From: Tachypleus tridentatus
Taxonomy: Eukaryota; Arthropoda; Merostomata; Xiphosura; Limulidae
Length of the DNA stretch: 64,000 nucleotides
Direction of reading: 5' to 3'
Assembly: GCF_004210375.1 (NCBI RefSeq)
Contig: NC_134825.1
Span: forward strand, 73,027,558-73,091,557
Position numbers and translations under genes: made by a program. Under the pieces are notes generated by a model. It worked only from the letters and a program-made list of their open reading frames with translations. It had not been told where the DNA came from and searched no databases. This document shows, piece after piece, positions 41,701-64,000 of the stretch; the stretch's first letter is position 1; the number at the start of each line of letters is the position of its first letter.

Positions 41701-44700
41701 TGTTATAGATTTTCTTGTATATTAAGAGAAAATTAAAATATAATGTTTTCAGCATTTTCCCACAAGAATTAGGTCAGATTTTTCAGTGTTTTAATTTTCC
41801 TTTGTGTGTGTGAAGTATGTTTTTGTACTTTCAACATAGTTTATAAAATATGCGATAAAATAAAACTTTGATTTGGCAAATGAGTAGCTTAAATTTGTGA
41901 AAAAGGAAATAGTTTTAGCATCTATTATCTACCCTGAGTACTGATAAATGTTCATTTCATATCTTTGTATTTTGTAGTAACTGATAGTGAAAGCACACTT
42001 ATGGAAAACATATCCACTACTTGGAAGTAAAATCTAGTCTGATTAGAAAATGTTAAATAGATGATGTATTGGTGATTTTTGTCTTAAATATTAAAAGGAA
42101 ATTATGTTTTCTGTTTTTGTCTCCTGTAGCTTCATCTGTGTTACAATTTGATAAGGTTCTATTAATATCCAGGATCTAGTTTTTAATTTTTATTCTCCTA
42201 ATTACAAAGCCTATGTCACTGTTACACAAGCTTGAAAAGACTGGAAACATTGGTTCATTTAATATTCTTGAGGGAAGTTAGTTATTTACAAGGATATCGA
42301 TTTATAGATGCAATTTTATATTTATGCTGGAAGTATTTAGTATAAATTGTTTGGAAGTTTTGTGTTTTCCACTGGTGGCTGGTAAAAATGTACTGTAAAA
42401 GTTGATATATGTATATAGACACACACGTATATCACTGCTTGAATTTTATATTCTCCATGAAAAATTACATTAATTTTTAGAACTACACATAAAAAGGATT
42501 TTAAAAAGGTGAGCAAAATATGAATCTGGCAAAAAATATCCATGCCATTTGCACAGTACCCTTAAATGTGATCATTTGTAGTAACCTGAGGGGAAACATT
42601 TAGTTTTTTTAAAAAAACTTATTATACTTAGATTAAATGATTAAAGAAAACAAATTTTTTAATAACAGAATGTGAAGGTCTTCATTCCAAGCATTATTCA
42701 TTTCAGGTTTTTATCATCACATAAGTCGTATCTCTTGTTTGTGAATCATGTGTGAACTGTAATGTACTGTCAGTTTTAATAATAAATATTCATTCTATTA
42801 AAACAAAAAAAAATTGTTCAATAGTTTTTGTTGGGAAGGGGTGCTTAGCTATAAAAAAAGAATGTTGGGTGGACCAAACAAGTGGCCCCCTTGAAAATGT
42901 TGTTAATTTGTTATATCTTTTATTAGATAACAGAAAAAAAATGTAAAGCTATGTTTTTAGAATGCACTCAACAATACCTGTTCAAATTTGATCTTAATTC
43001 CTAAATTTAACACTGAGCATATCATATGCAGTTGTATTTCTGTTTAATTTATACTATACATTTGATTTTTAAAGCAATTTAAGGGCATGTGGTCATAGAA
43101 ATCACTGTTATTTATAATGCAAATTTTTTTTTTTTAGAACAAAACCATATAGGGTTAACATAGGGAACTGAACCTCAAATTTTAATGTTAGTCTGTAAAC
43201 TTACCACTGTCTCACTGGGAATATGAAATCTGTGGTGTGTCACATCACATAATGGTTGATTTTTCAAAATCCAGATTTATTCATTAGCCCAAGGGGGTAT
43301 TGTGAAACCTTTTAAGTGTAGTAAGTGTTGGTATAATAAGCCTAAAGTAAAAGGTTCACCTAGCATAGAACTAAGAGCTTAAAATTTATCACAAAAGTAA
43401 AAAATATCAATTCAATTTTAAACATAAATCATCTATGAATTATGTTATTTTCTGCCATGTCATCAACAATTTTAATAAAAAACTAACCACTTCAGTCAAC
43501 AAAGACTCTACCTGAAGAACTCAAAACATATATTTCCACTTTTGTTGTCTATACATTTCATTTTATACTTTCAGAAAATAGACTAAGAACAATATTAGGT
43601 TATACTTTTGCTGCTAAGCAATATGACATAAAAGCCATTGTTAATCTTGATTATGATTGGCTCACAAAGGAATTTACTGACATTTAACTGATTCTCCTTT
43701 TTGTTTGTCAAGCTTGGTTTTGCAAAATGTATTTTATTTCAGTTAGCTATGAAATGTGAGGTTAGGATATACTATTGGGTGGAAGGTGGTAGTACCTGCT
43801 TCATAATTTTGGAGGGGATATACACAAATGTATAACAGGTAAAAATCATTTGGTATATAAATGCCTCACAACAGCTATTTAAGAAGAGGTAGTGTATTAG
43901 GATATTTCTTGAAAGTTAAGAAATGAATGGCTTTACATTGAAAATATTTAAAGAATTGGATTAAATTTACATCAATGCTTGTAATATGATAAAAATATGC
44001 AAGATAGACAAATAAAAAGAAATTCATGCACGATAAAGCTCTTAAGAGTGGCACTGGAGTTAAGTTAAGGGGGATGGGATGGTTAAGTCAATAAGGAACA
44101 GTTTAGATAAACCTTATGAAATTCTGATTAATAAACCTGTCTTTCTAAAGAGAAGTGAAGATCTTAATCCAGTGTAAAAAAGATCCTATTTTAAACCTAT
44201 CATATGACAGACTTGAGAAACTAAGAGGTTTCACAAAAAAATCAATTTGCCAGAATAAAAACTGCATATAACTAGAATTTGCAAAGATGATAATAATGTT
44301 GGAAGGATAAGGACTCATTTTTACAATAAGTTGGTGATTTTTTGGAAGCAAATAAATCCAGTATGAATAAAACTTAAGTTATTAGGTTTGGTTTCTAATG
44401 TAGGATTAAAAAAGTGATAGTAAAATAATATATATAATAATAAGAATGTATAGTTGTTAAATAATATTAAAGTGAGTTTATTGGTATCTTTTGATGCAAA
44501 AAAGTTACAAGTTATGTAACATTACAACACAGTGAAATTGGATGCCTCAGGCTAAAAGATAAGATTTGTAGGTTGTGTATTTGATGTAAAAACCCATAAC
44601 TAAAAAACTCTACTTATAATACATTATTCTCTTTTAACACAAAATATGTTTCATGTTTAATTAACATACACACAGTCATCATGAGTTTGTTGAAAAAATA

Positions 44701-47700
44701 CTTTACTTGTATCTCGGTACATCACATAATACTTGTAAACAGCTAAAAATGTAAACTTCTGTACAGTGAAAAACTTCTTTCAAATCTTAATTGTATAAAA
44801 CATTTTTCATTATGAAAGTCCCCTAAAATCTGGAACTGGAGAATGGTGCAAATTCATTTTGAAAACTAAAACTGAGTACCTGCAAAACAGTATTTTCATT
44901 CAAAAACTTATCCTGAAATACAAATAGACTGGTTCAATAGTGGAATAATTACAGAGTATCTTATTACATTTCTGTGCCTCTGAAAATATAAGATTAAGTG
45001 GAGCCAAAACTGCTTCCAAATAAAAGCCAATGAAGAGAGTATAAACATAAACAAAAAGAGTTGTCTGTTGGGAACTCAGGTAGTCACTACTAAAATTTTT
45101 TTTTTTTTTACAAATTATACTAAAAGTAATTTGAACAAGACTTCCTTTAAAAATATTATTAACTTTCTACAATTTTTTTCTTTCAACAGTACTGGCAGGA
45201 ATTATGCAAATAAAACAGGTCTAAAATCAGTTGTCATAATAATTAAAATAGTATTTTAACAAAAATATCAAGAGAACCTACCACTCATTATCACTATCTT
45301 AGTTTCAATTTGTTCATCTAAAACTGGTGTTCATACAAGTTTATAATAGGGTGATTCAAAATGTATCTAGACATTATCCAGGTTCTGATGGTATATGTCT
45401 GTTCTCAATGTATTTTTAACGTATAATGATATCAAAATATTCTTTAGAGCAGTGGTAGATTCCTATCAGTACTTTAGGCAACATGAACAAATACATTGAA
45501 CTAGCTTGACTTTAACACGTGCTTATCTAAGAGCAACAGTTGAGGTCACACATAAAAGGAAATTACTGACCTTAATGACCCAAAGATATGCTTCATTTAG
45601 AATACTGCACATACAACAGTTAAGTTGTATACATACACTATATACACATATTTCTGCAAATATGCAAATTCACTGATTTTTATGGATTAAATGTTCATCA
45701 CATATGACACACAAAGATGTTATGCCCACAATTTTATGTTCCTTATTCATTACTGTCTAGTTAACTTTAAATTACTGTGAAATAAATGAAATATTTTAAG
45801 TGGCAAAGCTGAAAATTGTGAATGAACTTTCTTTAAATGCTTGATATATTTTTACATTTTTTTATTTATCCACTGATAAACTATATGTATTTAATGTTGA
45901 AGAAAAACAGGTTTTCAAAGTAGTATATACTTTAGTTGACAGACAAATAACAATAACAAAAACAAAAACAAGTAACTGATTTTGATTAATTCAGGGGCTT
46001 TAAAAACAAACTGGAAAGCTTACAACTGCTGAAATATTTATTTCCCTCTGACTGCCATGCCATTCCTTAAAAATAAGTATTAGTGACATCTTTAAGTGTG
46101 TAATATGTATTTAATTGATTAAACATTGAAGCTACTGCTTCCCATTATACTTCAGTGATAAGAATTTTTAATTTTGTTGTTTACTTTCAGTAATATTGTC
46201 AAACACAGTGACACTTGTACCTGTGTAATTAAAAAAAATAGTACTAAATATTTATCAGATTGTTGGTATCTTTTACATAATTGGAACATTAGAAGGACTC
46301 AAAAATATGTAATAGATATTTAATAATGGTAGAATTACTTAACAACTTAAGTAATGTTTCACTTTTTTTAAGACTGTATTATTTCTTGTCCAAAAATGTA
46401 TTGCTCCTTTCCACTAGTAAACAATTTAAACATTAAAATAACATATCATTTATGACATACCCAACTGTAGGTACATGTGAAAGAGATGTAACATACACTT
46501 AAAAATGTCTGGCAAATAAGCTTTTAATGAAAAATAAACATACCATAAAATCATTGTTAACTCCAAACTGATTTTATGGACTATATGTTTTTATAAAAGA
46601 AACAATGAAAATATAATTTTTAAAATCCAGTAATATAAAAAAAAACAACAGTTACTTACAGTATGCTTTAAATTTTAAGGTCTAATGGCATAAAACTTTT
46701 CCTTAAAGTAGGGTTATACACACCTCTGCAAACACACAGATATATATGTATAAAATACTGTTAGTATCACAATATATCCTATGTTCCATTCCAAGTTAAA
46801 TACTAAACAGACAGAAAGTTCCAAATGCAGCATTAAAAAACTTGGTTAACAAAAACTGTCAATTACATTTCTTCAAAACCTAAATTTCTGAAAGTAATTT
46901 TTACATTTTTTATTAGTCCATTGATAAAGTACATTTTTCATGTTGAAGTAGAACAATTTTTCTAAGAAGCAGACTATAATTAATACATATGTGAAAAATA
47001 TTATAAATAAATTAGTGAAAATGCTCTCAGAGTACACTAAGTTGTTACTAAGTATGTTTCCAAGTTAAATAAGTTTCATGAGGTTTCCAAAAATTCAACA
47101 TATCATAAACTGTGATGAATTACATGTGGATTGTAAGTCAAATAATGTAACTGTAGCTCTGTTCCTGCCAATAGAGAAAGAGTACTGACAAAGGTCAAAA
47201 TAAGGAATAACTTGCACAAAAGTAGTTGGTTAAGTAGTGTATGTGCATACATATATCAAAAATTACTTCAGTACTATCACCAACTGTTATGTGTGATTAT
47301 TTTTTGTTTTTCTATGAAAACTTTTATTCCATTTGACTAATTTTCCAACATTCTGTTAAACTGAAAGTTTTCTATGAAATATTAAGTACAATTTGATTGT
47401 ATAGCTTTGTACAATTCATATATATATATATATATTAAGTATGAAGAGAATGCGATGCATACAGCCAAACACAAGAAAGTATGTTAAACAGCTTTTACTT
47501 TTCTAATTGATTGTTGATTTTTTAATTAACAGGAGAATTTGAATAGGGGTATGAAGTTTACATTTTCTATTTTAATTTTCAAAACTTGTTTGATATTGCA
47601 AAAAGCATACATATCATTTTTTCTTGGTTGAATTTTCATTTAAACAGCAATGAAACACTTACTTAAAAAATAACAACTTCTGTCACACTTTACATATATC

Positions 47701-47751
47701 AATGTCAAAATAAAACTGTTGCACAGTCTTATATCACAATAAAATGGCATA
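38781..47751. other. Region between the two genes; includes the PI3K 3' UTR
   Basis: About 9 kb of AT-rich DNA with no convincing gene, RNA or intact mobile element. The part nearest 47751 must hold the 3' UTR of the minus-strand PI3K gene. One TTTATT (minus-strand AATAAA) is at 47323-47328, and many other candidates exist. A TA microsatellite lies near 47420-47436. Confidence 0.45.
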
Positions 47752-61254
<13,503 letters not shown>

Positions 61255-61561
61255 CTATTAACAAAATATATCATTGATATCATAATCACATATAATTTTT
61301 TCAGTTGAAAGTCTTCAGAAAGTAGAACAAAACAAATAAGTGGCACATGAATATCCTTCTCTTAACTCTGTTACATCTCAGAATGAAAAAAAAAAATATT
61401 TGCATTAACAGAAAATAAACCATAACACATGAATAGTTTAGAATAAGCCATAGATGAAAGTTTTAAAGTGTTCAGAAAATGGAACAGAAATTTGTTTCTC
61501 TTAACTATGTTCATTTGAAACACCTTCAGCTACGCCATTAACATTTGTTTATTTACAAATC

Positions 61562-63010
61562 AAAATGTTAACATTTTCCTAAACATAAAATATATTTCCA
61601 CAAACACTATAGCTATTTCTCAGTCTCCAATGTTTCGATTATATGCACATCTAAGCTTTAAGAATGCTTGCTCCAATCTTTTATACTCCACTGAAATGCC
61701 TTAGGCAACTTCTAATTTGCAAACTTCTTCACTAACTTCAATATGCCCTCTATCTATGCTGTATATAAGCAACTCATCCCAATAATGTGATCACTTTTTT
61801 GAGACATAAACCAGCTTTTAGTGGAGAGGCAGAGTGGGAGAGTGCCACAAGAGGTAAGTCTTATTGGAAATACATTTTCAGTTTAGAAAAATGTTAACTT
61901 CCAAAACATACTTACCATTTTCTGACACTATAGCTAGAATCTCACAATGAAAAAGTGGAAGGGCCAGTGCAGGCATGATCCATGCATAAAAAATCTGTAT
62001 AGAACAGGAGCGTACCATGAGAAAAGATAGTACAAGAGAGAGGGGGAACCACACTATATCCAGAACAGGCATGCTCTTCACCTGACACTTAGTTCTTATA
62101 CCAAAGGTGAAATATAATAGAATAATTGTCAGTATAGGCCAGCCCAAACAGACAGCTGAGGTTTCACAATTCAGGGTTGGAATTAAGGGATCATGGTACC
62201 TATGTCTCATGTTGGTGGCTAGGGCTATTGGACTGAAATGTTTTTTGCATATACTTTGATTAGATCCCAACATGTAGCTATAAGGTAATGTGTTTTACAC
62301 CACTGGAATCACAAAAAGAAAGTAAGCAACACCTAAGTGTAAAAACTGTCTCCTCCAATTAAAAAAGCCTAAAGGGCAAATTCTAGGCTCAGAATGATGG
62401 GATCATGCACCTCAAATTCAACTAAAGAAAAAAAATTATCCAGTCTAGAATTATGAACATTCATCCTTACTCAACAACCAAGTGGACAAGGAGTATTCTC
62501 CTTACCCCTGGAATTATGCTGAAGACATGGAACCTGTACTCAACCAAAGACCTAAGATAGAATCACTTCACATTTAGAATTATAAGATAGTGGACCACCT
62601 TTCATGAACAATACACTAAGCCAACATTGATCAAAGAAAAAAGTCATGCACTTCCCAACTGGATGGCATAGTATCAAATCTGAACTGGAATTATGTACCA
62701 CTCCTACTGACATCTGGAAAGAACATCCAAGAGCCTTAGTAGAAAGGACCCCAACTTCACCCTCTTCTCCAAGAGTGGAGAAATGCACTCAAAAACTATG
62801 GAGGAAAAGCCTCTGTCCACCACACCAGTGACCAGAAACTAGGAGTAGTAAGGACTCCCAAGCTCCACTAGTAGTGTTTGGGGAGAGGGAGTAAAATGCA
62901 CTGGAGAGTTCTGAAAAACAGTGTTCTGGAAACTGTGAAATAGATGAACTAAGTTCCTTATATTTTTAAAAGCAAACCAACTCTGATTTATTAAACTGAA
63001 GATCAGTAGG
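61562..63010 (-). repeat. Inverted copy of the 33590-35039 repeat
   Basis: The TIR element at 61562-61900 (ends GTTAACATTTTCC) is followed to the right by sequence matching 33590-34660 in reverse complement. It lies in the PI3K intron upstream of the 61006-61171 exon. The two copies are about 27 kb apart in opposite orientation. Confidence 0.65.
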
Positions 63011-63219
63011 AACAGGTAGGATCCTCTTTAGTTTCACTCATGGTTTTCCAGTGATAGTCACTGACACTGTTGTCGGCAGTCTGTGGTTAGTTTTTTTTTT
63101 TATTATATAATGTACAAATATAAACAAAATAATAACCATGAAATGCCAAACACGTTAAAATTCAAAACATAAACAGTAATAATCACAACAATCCTCTTGA
63201 TATAAACCAATGTTAAATG

Positions 63220-63400
63220 CTTTATTGAGAAAGTAATTACATTATCGCAATGGAGTGCTTATATACAGTACCTAGATAAAGGATGCAATGAAGTTGGTGG
63301 AAAAATTTTAAAATTAGAATTTACCTAATGTATTAGAGTAGAGTATAAAAGACTGAAGCAAATATTCTCAATGCTAATGGTAATTAGTTTCTGAGCATCT
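63220..63400 (-). repeat. Further partial copy of the TIR-element interior
   Basis: Words such as 'GCTTATATACAGTACCTAGA' and 'GAGTATAAAAGACTGAAGCA' match the interior of 61562-61900 and 34870-34920. Confidence 0.45.
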
Positions 63401-63479
63401 TTCATTATCTTTTAGGCATCTTTGAGATCTGAAAGATTTTAAATCAAAATAACTGCCAAGTTCCTTCCTTCTTTAGTGC

Positions 63480-63670
63480 TTCGAGGGGCAAAGAGTAGAA
63501 ACCATGCAGATCGAGAAATAGCTATAGTTTCAGTAGATGGTGGTCAGCTACTGATCAGTAACCCTTTCTTTCTGTGTGAACCTGACGATGACTGAAGAAG
63601 GTTGAAACATTATTCGCTCCTCTACTAGTGCTTTCTCTACCCATACAAGTCATTTTTAAATATATAAAGT
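63480..63670 (+). repeat. Retroelement terminal segment with 'GAAGGTTGAAAC' motif
   Basis: 'GTGAACCTGACGATGACTGA' leads to 'AGAAGGTTGAAACATTATTC' and 'CTCCTCTACTAGTGCTTTCT'. It is the best-preserved copy of the segment also at 38298-38370 and 51560-51650. There is no coding sequence in it. Confidence 0.6.
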
Positions 63671-64000
63671 AGACATAAAGTTTTCTCTTTGTATTATTTT
63701 ATCCTTCTGCAAACAACTATCTCATGTAAGAGTTAAAAAATTGAAATTTCTTTAGATAGACCATTTGAAAAACTAGGATCATAAGATGAAGTACATTTTA
63801 TTATGGAATACAAACTTAATTGCATTTTCAGTCTTAAAAGTCTATTAAAAAGTGAACCATACTAGTGTTTCTTGCAGCATTTTACAAACCACATGTTCGA
63901 ATTAATTAGTAGTAAGTTAGATGCACAAATTTTTTTACCTACTATTTGTTTTCCTTAAAATGTCTTTGATGTTTTAAAAAGTGCATCATTATAATACTCA
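63671..64000. other. Window end, no feature seen
   Basis: AT-rich intron of the PI3K gene. A possible minus-strand donor near 63937 (TAGTAG/GTAAAA) has no acceptor upstream in open frame within the window, so I do not call an exon. Confidence 0.4.

Noticed and set aside
63937-64000. Further 5' exon of the PI3K gene
   Set aside because: The frame before the donor-like site contains a stop and lacks an acceptor, and the peptide does not match the helical-domain sequence expected before SEMHVPSV.

Overview
This is animal nuclear DNA, not bacterial. Coding sequence is cut into short exons with GT-AG introns, most of the window is AT-rich intron packed with decayed transposons, and there are no operons, ribosome binding sites or CRISPR arrays. 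From memory, the dispersed tRNA-derived SINE (tRNA-Thr-like head, then a body with 'CTCGCCC', 'AGAGTAGCCCAAGAGTTGG' and 'GATGACTAGCTGCCTTCC') is typical of horseshoe crab genomes (Limulus, Tachypleus, Carcinoscorpius). That points to a chelicerate, but I could not check it by search.

Two protein-coding genes can be supported, converging tail to tail. On the + strand, five exons between 2477 and 37072 join in frame into a complete 229-residue protein with a basic centre, one AT-hook and a charged tail. It is probably a small chromatin protein that I cannot name. Its first intron is about 27.5 kb and holds nearly all the mobile elements. On the - strand, eight exons between 61171 and 47752 join in frame into the last 395 residues of a class IA phosphoinositide 3-kinase catalytic subunit, closest to p110 beta/delta. 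They cover the end of the helical domain and the whole kinase domain; the 5' exons lie beyond the right edge.

Layout. 1-2290: fragment of a non-LTR retrotransposon on the - strand, with SINE pieces. 2290-2533: promoter and first exon of the AT-hook gene, with two CACGTG E-boxes. 2534-30003: intron 1, containing an apparently intact Tc3-like transposon (5710-7290), an older LINE (about 8800-17190) interrupted by a SINE, a hAT-like MITE, a second SINE and a second LINE, an internally deleted mariner (17968-18873), several SINEs and a pyrimidine-rich tract. 30004-37072: exons 2-5, with a DIRS-type retroelement relic (about 30830-34660) and a terminal-inverted-repeat element (34664-35039) in intron 2. 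37073-47751: 3' regions of the two converging genes. 47752-61171: the PI3K gene, with a foldback MITE, a possible hAT remnant and a dead Tc1 in its introns. 61562-63010: an inverted second copy of the repeat at 33590-35039.

I found no new multi-gene system. The points most worth following are the PI3K catalytic loop reading G-I-A-D-R-H where the family has G-I-G-D-R-H, the unnamed AT-hook protein, the intact Tc3-like element, and a well-resolved nest of insertions whose order can be read from target-site duplications.
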